A stretch of 64,000 nucleotides of DNA from NCBI GenBank assembly GCA_050259035.1, contig JBLMZW010000022.1:1-64000 (forward strand), given 5' to 3'. The notes under the pieces were generated by a model that saw only the letters and a program-made list of their open reading frames with translations, had not been told where the DNA came from and ran no database searches. Shown piece after piece: positions 8,479-17,377 of the stretch (the stretch's first letter is position 1; each line of letters begins with the position of its first letter). Both the position numbers and the translations under genes were made by a program. Origin of the DNA: JBLMZW01 sp050259035 (GTDB lineage Bacteria > Bacillota > Syntrophomonadia > Syntrophomonadales > DTU052).

Positions 8479-10149
8479 ATGATGAGAAGCTCTATGATTA
8501 AGGAAGGAATACTTAAAACCAGTTCCAGGTCTCTTTTAAAAGCACTGGGGTTAACTAATGACGAAATAGCCAAACCGTTTATTGGTGTTTGTAACTCCAT
8601 GAACACCGCCGTACCTGGTCACATGCATTTAAATGCAATTGCCGATGCGGTTATGGCAGGTATCTACAGTAATGGTGGGACTCCAATTATGTTTCCGGCT
8701 ATAGGGGTATGTGATGGAATGATCTGCGGTCAGCCCGGCATGAAGTATTCGCTTCCAACCCGGGAATTAATTGCTGATTCAATTGAATCTGTAGCTCTGG
8801 CACAGTGTCTGGATGCTTTAGTTTTAATAGCCACTTGCGATAAAATCGTTCCCGGTATGTTAATGGCTGCGGCACGGTTGGATATTCCGTCAATTTTGAT
8901 TTCCGGTGGTCCAATGATGGCGGGACGCTTCAATGGGAAAGATATCAGCATCATTTCTATTGGAGAAGCTATAGGGGGAATGATCGCTGGTAAGGTTACC
9001 CCTGATGAACTTCTGGCTATGGAAGATGTGGCCTGTCCCGGCTGCGGCGGCTGTTCCGGCATGTTTACTGCCAACTCCATGAATTGCATGTCTGAGGTTC
9101 TGGGTATGGCCCTTCCCGGCAACGGTACTATTCCTGCGGTACATGCCGCTCGTATACGTTTAGCCAAGGAAACCGGCCACCGGATAGTTGACATGTATAA
9201 TGAAGATCTCAAACCCTCAGACATTATGACCCGTGAAACCTTTATGAACGCTCTTACCATGGATATGATGATTGGATGTTCTACCAATACGGTGTTACAT
9301 CTGCCCGCCATAGCCAATGAGTTAGATATAAAAATTGACCTTCAAACCATTAATGATATTGGGAAAAAGACTCCGAACGTATGCCACATTTCCCCGGCAG
9401 GCCCGTATCACATTCAAGATTTAGACGAGGCTGGTGGTATGTCAGCCCTTATAAATCTGGGCATTGAAGGAGGTCTGGTAAACGGCAGTACTCAGACCGT
9501 AACCGGTAAGACAATACAGGAAAATGTAGCCGGATGTCAGGTTAAGAATACAGAGATTGTTCGTCCCTTGGATAACCCTCATTCACCTGAGGGAGGCTTA
9601 TCTATCCTCTGGGGCAACCTGGCGCCCGAAGGTTCAGTGGTTAAAAGCGGTGCAGTAGACCCATCCTGCTATGTATTTAGAGGTCCGGCCAAGGTATTTA
9701 ATAATGAAGATGATGCCAAAATGGCCACTATTGGGGGCAAAGTCCAGAAAGGTGATGTCGTAGTAATCAGATATGAGGGTCCCCAGGGTGGACCGGGAAT
9801 GCAGGAGATGATTGCAGTTACTGCTTTATTAGCCGGGCTGGGATTGGAAAAGGATATTGCTCTGGTTACAGACGGTCGTTTCTCTGGAGCTACCCGGGGA
9901 GCAAGTGTAGGACATATTTGCCCTGAGGCTTCCGCTGGGGGACCAATTGCGCTGGTGGAAGACGGGGACATTATAGAAGTGAATATTCCTGAGCGTACTG
10001 TGAAGCTTGAAGTAGATGATGCCGTACTGGCGGAAAGAAGAGCCAAATGGGTGGCTCCTGAATTGCCGGTTAAAAAGGGCTGGCTGGTTCGGTACTCTGC
10101 ACAGGTAAGTTCAGCTTCTCAAGGGGCTACATTAAGGCAAAGGTTATAG
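8479..10149 (+). CDS. ilvD: Dihydroxy-acid dehydratase
   Basis: 556 residues from an ATG at 8479 after AAGGGGGG, matching the family length. The Fe-S and Mg sites are visible: CNSMNTAVPGH, CDGMICGQPGMKYSLPTRE, CPGCGGCSGMFTANSMNC, GCSTNTVLHLPAIANE, and the C-terminal GPQGGPGMQEM and DGRFSGATRGASVGHICPEA. The enzyme converts 2,3-dihydroxy-isovalerate or -methylvalerate to the oxo acids of valine and isoleucine synthesis. No other ilv or leu gene is next to it; an MFS carrier follows on the same strand. Confidence 0.97.
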   Translation: MMRSSMIKEGILKTSSRSLLKALGLTNDEIAKPFIGVCNSMNTAVPGHMHLNAIADAVMAGIYSNGGTPIMFPAIGVCDGMICGQPGMKYSLPTRELIADSIESVALAQCLDALVLIATCDKIVPGMLMAAARLDIPSILISGGPMMAGRFNGKDISIISIGEAIGGMIAGKVTPDELLAMEDVACPGCGGCSGMFTANSMNCMSEVLGMALPGNGTIPAVHAARIRLAKETGHRIVDMYNEDLKPSDIMTRETFMNALTMDMMIGCSTNTVLHLPAIANELDIKIDLQTINDIGKKTPNVCHISPAGPYHIQDLDEAGGMSALINLGIEGGLVNGSTQTVTGKTIQENVAGCQVKNTEIVRPLDNPHSPEGGLSILWGNLAPEGSVVKSGAVDPSCYVFRGPAKVFNNEDDAKMATIGGKVQKGDVVVIRYEGPQGGPGMQEMIAVTALLAGLGLEKDIALVTDGRFSGATRGASVGHICPEASAGGPIALVEDGDIIEVNIPERTVKLEVDDAVLAERRAKWVAPELPVKKGWLVRYSAQVSSASQGATLRQRL

Positions 10150-10263
10150 CCTTATTAAGGACGGTATTTAATCAGAATACTGAAATGGTCGTATACACGC
10201 ATATTGTTTTATATAGAGAAAAAGGTCTACCCTTGAAGTTACTATTTTTAGGGGGGAATAATA

Positions 10264-11523
10264 GTGAATAACGAAAAGGGGCGTGGATTCTACGGTTGGT
10301 GGCTGGTTGTAGGCTGCTTCTTCCTGACCTTTGCCGGAATTGGAGTTCCAATAAACTGCACACCGGTATTCTTAAAACCCGTAACCGAGGCTTTGGGGTT
10401 TATGCGAGAAGATTTTTCTCAGATTATCACCATTGCCATGCTGTGTGCGATGTTTGCTGCTCCGTTGATGGGTAAACTGATGTCCAAATATAACATGCGG
10501 GTTATTATGACTATATCTACTACAGTTCTCGCTGTAGCATTATTTCTTTTTTCCCAATGCCGTACACTATCCCAATTTTATTTATGTGCATTTTTTGTCG
10601 GGATAGGTTCAGCAGGTACCCATGTAATTCCGGTGTCCATGATGATCACCAACTGGTTCAAAGAAAAACGCGGGTTGGCGATGGCAATAGCTTTAACTGG
10701 AAGTGCTGTCGGGGGCCTTTCCCTGGTTCCCTTGACAAACTGGCTGATCACCAACAATGGCTGGCAGAACGCTTTTCAGGTTCTTGCCGTTGTATTGGCG
10801 ATTTGCACCATACCGATATCCATGTTTCTAGTTCGCCGGAGCCCGTCGGACATGGGGTTGCTTCCCCTGGGAGAAACTCAGGAAAGCATTTCCGGTCCCG
10901 CAGCTGAACTGACAGGGCTAACAATTGGAGAAGCGGTTAAAACTTCTGGCTTCTGGCTCTTAGGAATTACTTTATTTATAACAGGATTTGTAAACTTTGG
11001 TGTTGCACAGCATATCATAGCGTACTTGCAGGACGTAGGTCATAAAGCCGTTTTTGCTTCTAACATATTTGCGGTCTATATGGGTGTCTTGATTATAGGT
11101 AAAATTATTCTAGGCCGAATTTCCGATGCCAGTTTAAAAAGCGGGATTGTTTTTATTTGGCTGGTTTCTGCCCTTTCAACGGTTTGCCTTCTATTTGCTC
11201 AGAATCCTATGATCGCTATTGTATTTGGAGTTCTTTTTGGGATAGCCAATGCCAGCATGACCGTACCTCCTCCATTACTCACCGCCGGGATTTTTGGACA
11301 GAAAGACTACGGGACTGTTTATGGGGCCATGAATATATTCGTTACTTTAGGAGCAGGCTTGGGAACAAAAATTTCCGGTAGGATATTTGATGCTAATGGA
11401 GGTTACAGCTTGGCCTGGCAGGCTTACACGATTTTGGCCATTGTAGTCATAATAACCGGGCTCTTAGCCGTCTCACGAGGGCAGGCTAAATTAGCATCTG
11501 TTGAAAAGAATCTGGCTGCCTAG
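10264..11523 (+). CDS. MFS transporter, oxalate/formate-antiporter-like
   Basis: 419 residues with twelve predicted membrane helices, opening with RGFYGWWLVVGCFF, which is typical of the OFA and monocarboxylate branch of the MFS. A GTG start follows AGGGGGGAATA. Loop 2-3 carries GKLMSKYNMR and the central cytosolic loop spans about residues 195-225. The substrate cannot be read from sequence; carboxylates are the usual cargo. It ends at a strong bidirectional terminator shared with the convergent GerMN gene. Confidence 0.85.
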   Translation: MNNEKGRGFYGWWLVVGCFFLTFAGIGVPINCTPVFLKPVTEALGFMREDFSQIITIAMLCAMFAAPLMGKLMSKYNMRVIMTISTTVLAVALFLFSQCRTLSQFYLCAFFVGIGSAGTHVIPVSMMITNWFKEKRGLAMAIALTGSAVGGLSLVPLTNWLITNNGWQNAFQVLAVVLAICTIPISMFLVRRSPSDMGLLPLGETQESISGPAAELTGLTIGEAVKTSGFWLLGITLFITGFVNFGVAQHIIAYLQDVGHKAVFASNIFAVYMGVLIIGKIILGRISDASLKSGIVFIWLVSALSTVCLLFAQNPMIAIVFGVLFGIANASMTVPPPLLTAGIFGQKDYGTVYGAMNIFVTLGAGLGTKISGRIFDANGGYSLAWQAYTILAIVVIITGLLAVSRGQAKLASVEKNLAA

Positions 11524-11541
11524 AGAACGAGTAATAAAACT

Positions 11542-11594
11542 AAAGAAGTGGGACGAGAATCCTAGAAGCCTTCTATCCCACTTCTTTTTCTTTT
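11542..11594. terminator. Bidirectional terminator between MFS and GerMN genes
   Basis: Perfect stem AAAGAAGTGGGA / TCCCACTTCTTT (11542-11553 and 11576-11587), followed by a T-rich run on the plus strand and by T residues on the minus strand. It serves both convergent genes. Confidence 0.88.
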
Positions 11595-11597
11595 CTA

Positions 11598-12182
11598 TTA
11601 TTCATTAACTAATTCGTAATCGGCCTCAACCGGAGCCGAAGTATTGACTACTCCCCCCAGGCTTTCCACTTCCTTGCCTTCAACCATGAAAATGACATTG
11701 TCCACAGTAGCAAACTGACTCAGGGTATTAACTACAGAATATATCGCCAGGTTACCCGCCTTTTCATCAGTCAAATTTTCCAGCGCTTTGTTAAAATCAA
11801 TCTGACATGTGCCATCCGGCCTAATATTTATGTCCTTTAACCTGGTTCCTACAGGCAAGGTTGCGATCAGGTCACTTTTTTTTGGCCCCTGTATCAGTTC
11901 TTGGATGGTAGCCCGGGCTATACCGTCAACCATATTAATGCGGCGGTTCTCAATGGCCAAACCGTCTCCATCCTTGCGGGCAAAATAAAGTTGTACTGTT
12001 ATCTGCTTGACCGGTGTTTTTGTTTCTTGAATAAGATCTTCGGGAGTCATCGGATCACGTTCAACGGGTTCTTTTACTGCTTCTTTCCAGCTTTTAATCT
12101 GGTTATTGATACCAATCCTATCGCAACCTGATGCAATAACCGACAGTATTATAAGGAAACCTAATATGTAATACTTTTTCAC
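11598..12182 (-). CDS. GerMN-domain lipoprotein
   Basis: 194 residues with a GTG start. The lipoprotein signal runs to lipobox VIASGC. One GerMN domain covers about residues 58-175, with VQLYFARKDGDGL, IQELIQGPKKSDLIATLP and SVVNTLSQF. It is a single-domain relative of the 308-residue protein at 1.2 kb and probably acts at the membrane or spore envelope in sporulating cells. It ends at the shared terminator and seems to be a single-gene unit. Function is inferred from family only. Confidence 0.83.
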   Translation of the reverse strand: MKKYYILGFLIILSVIASGCDRIGINNQIKSWKEAVKEPVERDPMTPEDLIQETKTPVKQITVQLYFARKDGDGLAIENRRINMVDGIARATIQELIQGPKKSDLIATLPVGTRLKDINIRPDGTCQIDFNKALENLTDEKAGNLAIYSVVNTLSQFATVDNVIFMVEGKEVESLGGVVNTSAPVEADYELVNE

Positions 12183-12261
12183 TCTTTATCACCCCTGATT
12201 GTTTTTAATGAATGTTACTCCCAAAGTTCGGTTATTATTCCACTTTCATCCATCAGGGGGT

Positions 12262-12291
12262 AAAAAGAGAGCGCATATACCTTATGCGCTC
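12262..12291 (-). terminator. Terminator of the membrane protein/AAA+/VWA operon
   Basis: Stem GAGCGCATA / TATGCGCTC with a short loop. On the minus strand it is followed by TCTCTTTTTA, about 50 bases after the VWA gene stop. Confidence 0.85.
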
Positions 12292-12343
12292 GCCATTATG
12301 AAGGAGGAGTTATTTAAAGCAAACCGGTGTTTGCTTTAAAAGC

Positions 12344-14095
12344 TTATGACAAATTTGCAGTCTTTCTTTCATATTTCACTATATCGATCAAGTTATTACG
12401 ATTAAGATCGTCAACAACATACAATTTTCCTTTGGCTATATCAGCCAAGTCTTTCAGGTAATCCTGGTTAGATTCCACTCCGATACATATAAATCTAATC
12501 TTATTATCTGCGACCTTTTGTGCCGCCTCTATGGCGTCCTTCTTAGCATCGAAACTCCAGAGCGGGAAATTCGGCATACCATCAGTAATCAAGATCAGTA
12601 CCGGGTTGTCCACCTTGGTTGCTTTTATCAATTCAACACTGGTAATAATGCCGTCCGCTAGCGGAGTCATCCCTCCCGGTCTAACGCTTCTTAAGCCTCG
12701 GGACAGTGTTTGCTGGTTCTTTGTAAATGGAACCGCAACACTGGCTGCCATTTCCTGAAACGTAACCACCGCTACCTTTTCTCTGCCGGTAAGCAATAGG
12801 TGCTCGGCCAGGTAGCAAGCCGCCTGCCTCTTTTCTCCCGCCATACTCATACTGGCATCTATTAACAGGCATACGTCCATCGGCACATAGGAACGCTTGC
12901 TATAACACTGCAGATCTTCTTTTCTAATCCTTAGCCGGTCCTCATTTCTTAAGAGGCCTGACTTTTTCGCCTGTATAATGGTCTCTGGAACAGCTAAATT
13001 TCCCGACCAGGTGTCATCCATACTAATTACTTTGTTACGATTATTAAACTGAATCACTGATGATTTCTGGTTATTCTGGCCCATCTGATGAAATTTACCG
13101 GAACCTCTGTGTGTGTGTCTGATGCTGCGTCTTAGTTCAGCTTCCAACTCGCACTTGTGATTCATCAAGAATTCCTGCAAGTCCTTACCATCTTTGGTTA
13201 ACACGGGGCCCAGAATGGTTTTCTTGATAATGCCCAGGTCTTCCATCTGCTCCAGTTCTTGCTCAAGATTTCCCCACTTACGTTTCTGCTCTTCCTGGCT
13301 CTTCCGTTTAAAAATATTTGCTGAATGCGCTTGTAGAAAATCTTCCAGTTCTTCTACACTTCCAAAACGATCTACCAGTTTCATCAGGAGCTGATTCTTA
13401 TTTTCCCTAGCAGTAAGGAAAGTAGCATTTTTCAATTTCTTCCACGGAAAAATTATAAACCCTGTTAGATCTTCCTTCTGTTCCTTCTCCTTATTGTGGG
13501 AAATCCGTTTGATCTTTGCCAGCTCGAGACCTTCTTCGACAACTGCTTGTTCCACTGCATCCGCTACTGGAAGAATAACTCCGTACTTTTCACTATTGAT
13601 TTTTATTAAGACCCTTACATGGTTAGTTGCTTCAATCTCTTCTTCGACCGTTTCTACATTTCCTTGAAAAAGATCGTAAACCAGGCCCATTCCACCCCGG
13701 GTAACCACTTGAATCTTAAGTGCATAGTCAACTGCGTTGTTAAATCGTTCGTCTTCCAAGAAGCTCATTCTAGGATTTTCTTCAATTAGAAACTCTTCAA
13801 TGGCCCAGAATATCCTTTTAGCTACATTTCTTGGATTGACCGTACCGGGTTTGTGAAAAACATCAAGATGAACCACCTGGCCGGGATCTATGAAATCAAG
13901 ATATCGCTGTCCCGCATCGCGGTTGGTCAATACTTTGACCGTACTTTTGCGACTATGGTCAATTTGATGGGCCTTCAAGCTGACTACACAGCTCTCGCCC
14001 AATCGCACCCCCTGTTCCTGACTAAAATATATATTAAGGTAGTTTCCTACTACTCCGCTGGCATTGAATCCCTCTCTTTTATCGGGCTTCTGCAT
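12344..14095 (-). CDS. VWA-domain protein, ChlD/CoxE-like partner of an AAA+ ATPase
   Basis: About 583 residues from the ATG at 14095, which has GGGTGGTGA upstream; a TTG two codons earlier is an alternative. The C-terminal von Willebrand A domain (about 405-575) has an intact metal-ion-dependent adhesion site: DASMS near 415, GGMTPLAD near 476 and ITDG near 505. The first 400 residues are mixed alpha/beta and charged helices of unknown fold. No signal peptide is present. VWA proteins paired with MoxR/ChlI ATPases build chaperone-like complexes that insert metals or remodel enzymes (Mg-chelatase, NorQD, CoxDE). The target here is unknown, and no porphyrin or cofactor genes are nearby. The ATPase gene lies eight to fourteen bases upstream. 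Confidence 0.82.
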   Translation of the reverse strand: MQKPDKREGFNASGVVGNYLNIYFSQEQGVRLGESCVVSLKAHQIDHSRKSTVKVLTNRDAGQRYLDFIDPGQVVHLDVFHKPGTVNPRNVAKRIFWAIEEFLIEENPRMSFLEDERFNNAVDYALKIQVVTRGGMGLVYDLFQGNVETVEEEIEATNHVRVLIKINSEKYGVILPVADAVEQAVVEEGLELAKIKRISHNKEKEQKEDLTGFIIFPWKKLKNATFLTARENKNQLLMKLVDRFGSVEELEDFLQAHSANIFKRKSQEEQKRKWGNLEQELEQMEDLGIIKKTILGPVLTKDGKDLQEFLMNHKCELEAELRRSIRHTHRGSGKFHQMGQNNQKSSVIQFNNRNKVISMDDTWSGNLAVPETIIQAKKSGLLRNEDRLRIRKEDLQCYSKRSYVPMDVCLLIDASMSMAGEKRQAACYLAEHLLLTGREKVAVVTFQEMAASVAVPFTKNQQTLSRGLRSVRPGGMTPLADGIITSVELIKATKVDNPVLILITDGMPNFPLWSFDAKKDAIEAAQKVADNKIRFICIGVESNQDYLKDLADIAKGKLYVVDDLNRNNLIDIVKYERKTANLS

Positions 14096-14109
14096 ATACA
14101 ATCACCACC

Positions 14110-15324
14110 CTAGAAGTCGCTGGGATTTAGCATCTTCTCCGTAGCAATGATCTCCTGGCGCCCCATATCTTTCAATCTGCGGGCACCGCCTTCAAAATAA
14201 GCTTCATCGTCTTTAGTCGATTTGCCCGTTTTTCTATCCTTAATACTCAATATGCTGTCTCGCGCACCCCGATTCTCTAAGCCATTCATGATTTTCACCA
14301 GAGTGTCTCCGTCCACCCTGTGCTTCAGGGCTAGTGGAATCATTTCCACCACATCGCCAATCATAATTTGTTTATGTTTTTTCAGAATACTATACAGGAT
14401 TGCACCCTGCTGAATAGCTTCAATGGCCCGTATACTTTCCAGATCGTGTTTTACATATACTCGCGCGATAAAATTACGTAGAAAGTCAGGTAAATCGGTT
14501 CCACGAAACTGTTCTGCCATTTCCAGGATTCGCTTCTTAAATTCCTCGTTCTTCTCTTCATAAGCTTTTTCGTCATCTATTTCCCACCGAGTCCGTCCGC
14601 TGCCCTCCAGCATCTTGACTACCACATCAACCGCATTAGGTCGTCCCATATAGACAACCATATCAAATCTATCTGATAACTGCCGGCGAACCTCCTCCAG
14701 GGGGCCTGGTTCTTCATCGGGATTTGAAGCCGCCCAAACTGAAACCTTTACTGGAAATTCAACGATGGGCAGTCCAGCCTCCTCGATTTGAATACGACCT
14801 GGTTTATTGCCCATAACATCCAGGAGGATATCCGTTATTTCCGGTGACGTATCCGCTAACCGGTTTATTTCATCGATAAACACTATCCCCCGGTGGGCTT
14901 GAGGTATTACTCCAGGCAAAAGTGCTGCCTGCGGATTTTGAGCATCAGTTATTTTGGCCAGATCAATACTCCCCGCCACAGTGCCGACCTTGGCGGAGTG
15001 TGATATTTCCAAAAATGGCATCTTTATTTCTTCAACACCCAGAGCCTCAATCTCAGCCCGGGACATACTCCGATGTACTGGACAATGGGGTCTCTCAGGA
15101 TCACAATTATAAATGCATCCCTTGACCCTCTTGATATTGGGCAACAGTTCCTTAACCGCTCTCATTATCGTAGTCTTTCCTGTACCCCTCAGCCCTTCGG
15201 CGTGCAAGTGAAAAGGCTCACCGGCACAGGTAGATACGATCGACATTTCCACCAAGTCGAAAAGTGATTGATTACCGTCGTGTCGGGCTAGACTGAAATA
15301 ATGCTTCAATCCGATCACTCCCAT
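14110..15324 (-). CDS. AAA+ ATPase of the MoxR/Mg-chelatase ChlI type
   Basis: 404 residues. It shows Walker A GLRGTGKTT near residue 45, Walker B IVFIDEIN near 146, sensor 1 VWAASNPDEE near 196 and an arginine-rich RRQLSDRFDMVV segment typical of the ChlI/MoxR branch. A cysteine-containing insert, GCIYNCDPERPHCPVH near 70-85, could bind zinc or an Fe-S cluster and resembles inserts seen in some chelatase-like ATPases. It lies between a 75-residue membrane protein and a VWA protein on one transcript. The ring ATPase probably drives the VWA partner; the client is unknown. The ATG at 15324 has no clear ribosome site and a TTG slightly downstream after GGGAG is possible. Confidence 0.82.
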   Translation of the reverse strand: MGVIGLKHYFSLARHDGNQSLFDLVEMSIVSTCAGEPFHLHAEGLRGTGKTTIMRAVKELLPNIKRVKGCIYNCDPERPHCPVHRSMSRAEIEALGVEEIKMPFLEISHSAKVGTVAGSIDLAKITDAQNPQAALLPGVIPQAHRGIVFIDEINRLADTSPEITDILLDVMGNKPGRIQIEEAGLPIVEFPVKVSVWAASNPDEEPGPLEEVRRQLSDRFDMVVYMGRPNAVDVVVKMLEGSGRTRWEIDDEKAYEEKNEEFKKRILEMAEQFRGTDLPDFLRNFIARVYVKHDLESIRAIEAIQQGAILYSILKKHKQIMIGDVVEMIPLALKHRVDGDTLVKIMNGLENRGARDSILSIKDRKTGKSTKDDEAYFEGGARRLKDMGRQEIIATEKMLNPSDF

Positions 15325-15348
15325 CGTCTTCCGAGAAGGTTGCGTCTC

Positions 15349-15576
15349 TTAAAGATACATCCCCACCAGGAAGATAATCCCCAGGAAAAGCGCGACCAGG
15401 AACAGGAAGGGAAAACCTACCTTAAAAATGTCAACCGTGTAGCCCATAACATTATCGACATCGTATATTGTAACTTCATTTTCCTCTTCGAATTCATCCA
15501 ATGCGAAATCATCGTGCAGGTTGACATCCTGCAGTTCACGCTTGACAGTTGCGCCTTCGACTTCCCTCCTACTCAT
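15349..15576 (-). CDS. Small membrane protein heading the AAA+/VWA operon
   Basis: 75 residues, with a clear AGGAGGA site before ATG. An acidic cytosolic N-terminal half (about 1-48, with DEFEEENEV) is followed by one hydrophobic helix near the C-terminus (FPFLFLVALFLGIIFLVG). I do not recognise a family. Its place directly before the ATPase and VWA genes, with a 24-base gap, suggests that it anchors or recruits the complex to the membrane. That is inference from context. Confidence 0.72.
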   Translation of the reverse strand: MSRREVEGATVKRELQDVNLHDDFALDEFEEENEVTIYDVDNVMGYTVDIFKVGFPFLFLVALFLGIIFLVGMYL

Positions 15577-15934
15577 AGTTCATCTCCTCCTTTTAACACC
15601 AAAACGAACAGTGCTAAAACCGAAGCTCAGGTATGGCACTAACCACTCCTTCCTTTACTTAACTATCCGTACACTACTCCTGACCTTATATTAATCCCTT
15701 TTGTAATTTTATTCACTACTAAACCGGCAATTGGACATCTTAAAAGGATAGTTAGCGTTTTCACAATGATGAACGCGCCCCCCCGTTATAACCTTGTCCC
15801 GGAGGCATTAAGTATTGTCATTTTGGGGATTTTCGATATCGATCCCTCTTTTTTCACCATACACTTTATCTGGATGGTTAAACATTTTGGTGGTATAGAC
15901 TGTCATTTTAGTAGTATGTATTGTTACCATTATT
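15577..15934 (-). promoter_or_regulatory. Upstream region of the AAA+/VWA operon with phased repeats
   Basis: 358 bases with no gene. On the plus strand the motif CATTTTRG occurs at 15819, 15883 and 15904, twice within TGTCATTTT. The last two copies are 21 bases apart and the first is 64 bases from the second, close to whole helical turns. Paired direct repeats spaced about two turns apart are typical of LytTR regulators, and a LytTR gene ends at 15935. Whether these are its binding sites is inference. Confidence 0.4.
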
Positions 15935-16720
15935 CTACAGGCCCAGTTTCGTTCTTAATAGTTTTGCCCGGGCTCTGCTAAGAATAATCTGTTTTTTTGA
16001 TCGGTCAATATTAATAAGGTATGAACCCTCTCCAAAGGCCACTATTTCCTTAACTCGGGTAAGATTTACAATAAATGCCTGGTGGGCTCGGAAGAATTTA
16101 CTTCGGTCCAGGCGAGCTTCTAATTCACTCAAAGTGTAACTGGTAGCATAAGATTCATTATCAGTATAAATAAAGACCTTCTTCCCCTGACTCTCAGCAT
16201 AAATAATGTCGTTTTGGCTGATAAGAGTAATTTTCCCCCGTTCCTTAATAGGAAGCATATCAAAGATAATATCTTCTTTTGGTATGGTGCGTAACAAAGA
16301 ATTGATTCGGTTTCTCATTTTTTCTTCTACCCTGGCTTCTAAAAGCTTATCGTGCAGCAATCTTTTTTGAGCCCTCTCAATTGTCTCTCTAATACGGTTA
16401 GGTTCTAAAGGTTTCACAATATAGTCCAAAGCATCAAGTTCAAAAGCTTCCACTGCATGTTCACTGCGCAGGGTTACAAAGGCAAAAAGAGGAGGTTCAG
16501 CCAATTCGCGCAATTCCCTGGCTGTATCAAGGCCATTCAATTCGGGCATAAAAATATCAAGGAAAACCAGGTCCGGCTTCTTTTCCTTACATAGTAGAAC
16601 ACCCTCAAGCCCGTTGTTTGCCTCGCCAATTATCCTGACATCTTCTATTTGTTCAACTATATAGCGCAGGACAATTCGCTCCCGCTCATCATCATCAATA
16701 ATGAGTAAACTGAGCGACAA
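15935..16720 (-). CDS. LytTR-family response regulator
   Basis: 261 residues from a TTG start after AGGAGGTGAAG. The receiver domain (1-120) has the acidic pair DDD near 9-11, the phosphoacceptor in FLDIFMPE near 55 and the Lys in IVKPLEP near 103. After a helical linker, the LytTR DNA-binding domain covers about 160-255, with FFRAHQAFIVNLTRVKEI and SRARAKLLR. The family controls genes in response to a sensor kinase, but no kinase is adjacent. It follows an isochorismatase-like gene by 21 bases and lies directly upstream of the AAA+/VWA operon, which is a plausible target. Confidence 0.9.
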   Translation of the reverse strand: MSLSLLIIDDDERERIVLRYIVEQIEDVRIIGEANNGLEGVLLCKEKKPDLVFLDIFMPELNGLDTARELRELAEPPLFAFVTLRSEHAVEAFELDALDYIVKPLEPNRIRETIERAQKRLLHDKLLEARVEEKMRNRINSLLRTIPKEDIIFDMLPIKERGKITLISQNDIIYAESQGKKVFIYTDNESYATSYTLSELEARLDRSKFFRAHQAFIVNLTRVKEIVAFGEGSYLINIDRSKKQIILSRARAKLLRTKLGL

Positions 16721-16741
16721 AACTTCACCTCCTGTAATTCC

Positions 16742-17290
16742 CTATTTGACTAACGGTGACATAACTTTAAAAGGCTCCGTTCCGGCTGCCCCTAAAATAT
16801 CAAAAATGACGGTTTCCGTATTAGTTATAACAGCTCCCAAGCCTTGCATAAGATCCACACCATTCTGGTGATTCAGGGGAAATCGCGAACATACGGCATC
16901 TTTAGCAACATGAACATTGAATCCGGCCTCAACCAGATCTCTTACCGTCTGAAAAACACATACATGAGTCTCGGTTCCTACAACCAGAATTTGTTTTCGC
17001 TTTAACTCATCAATTTTCCTGCTTAATTCAGGAAGATATGCCGAAAACTGAACTTTTTCGATAAGAAAATGTTCACCCAATTGATTTTGGATTTCTGGTA
17101 TGGTTTTTCCGAGTCCCCGGGGATACTGTTCGGTAACAATAACCGGTATTTCGAATAACTCAGCAAGCTTTAGAAGTAATGTCGTGTTTCTGGTTACAGG
17201 GTCCCGGTCTGGCATAGCCCGCAGGAGTTTTTCTTGTAGATCGATAACTAGAATAAGTACATTTTCTGAGGTCAGACGATAAGAATTCAT
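16742..17290 (-). CDS. Isochorismatase-family cysteine hydrolase
   Basis: 182 residues with the catalytic triad of the family: Asp in VIDLQEKLL near residue 17, Lys in EKVQFSAY near 86 and Cys in GTETHVCVFQT near 118. It resembles the YcaC-like branch more than nicotinamidases. The substrate is unknown, probably an amide or an enol ether. The ATG follows AGAGAG. It forms a short operon with the LytTR regulator downstream. Confidence 0.85.
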   Translation of the reverse strand: MNSYRLTSENVLILVIDLQEKLLRAMPDRDPVTRNTTLLLKLAELFEIPVIVTEQYPRGLGKTIPEIQNQLGEHFLIEKVQFSAYLPELSRKIDELKRKQILVVGTETHVCVFQTVRDLVEAGFNVHVAKDAVCSRFPLNHQNGVDLMQGLGAVITNTETVIFDILGAAGTEPFKVMSPLVK

Positions 17291-17377
17291 TTGATATTCA
17301 TCTCTCTTTCTTATTGTTTCATTCTTTGGTATGTTTAATATAGTTTTTAGCGACTTTTCATTGGAGGTTGTAACTTA

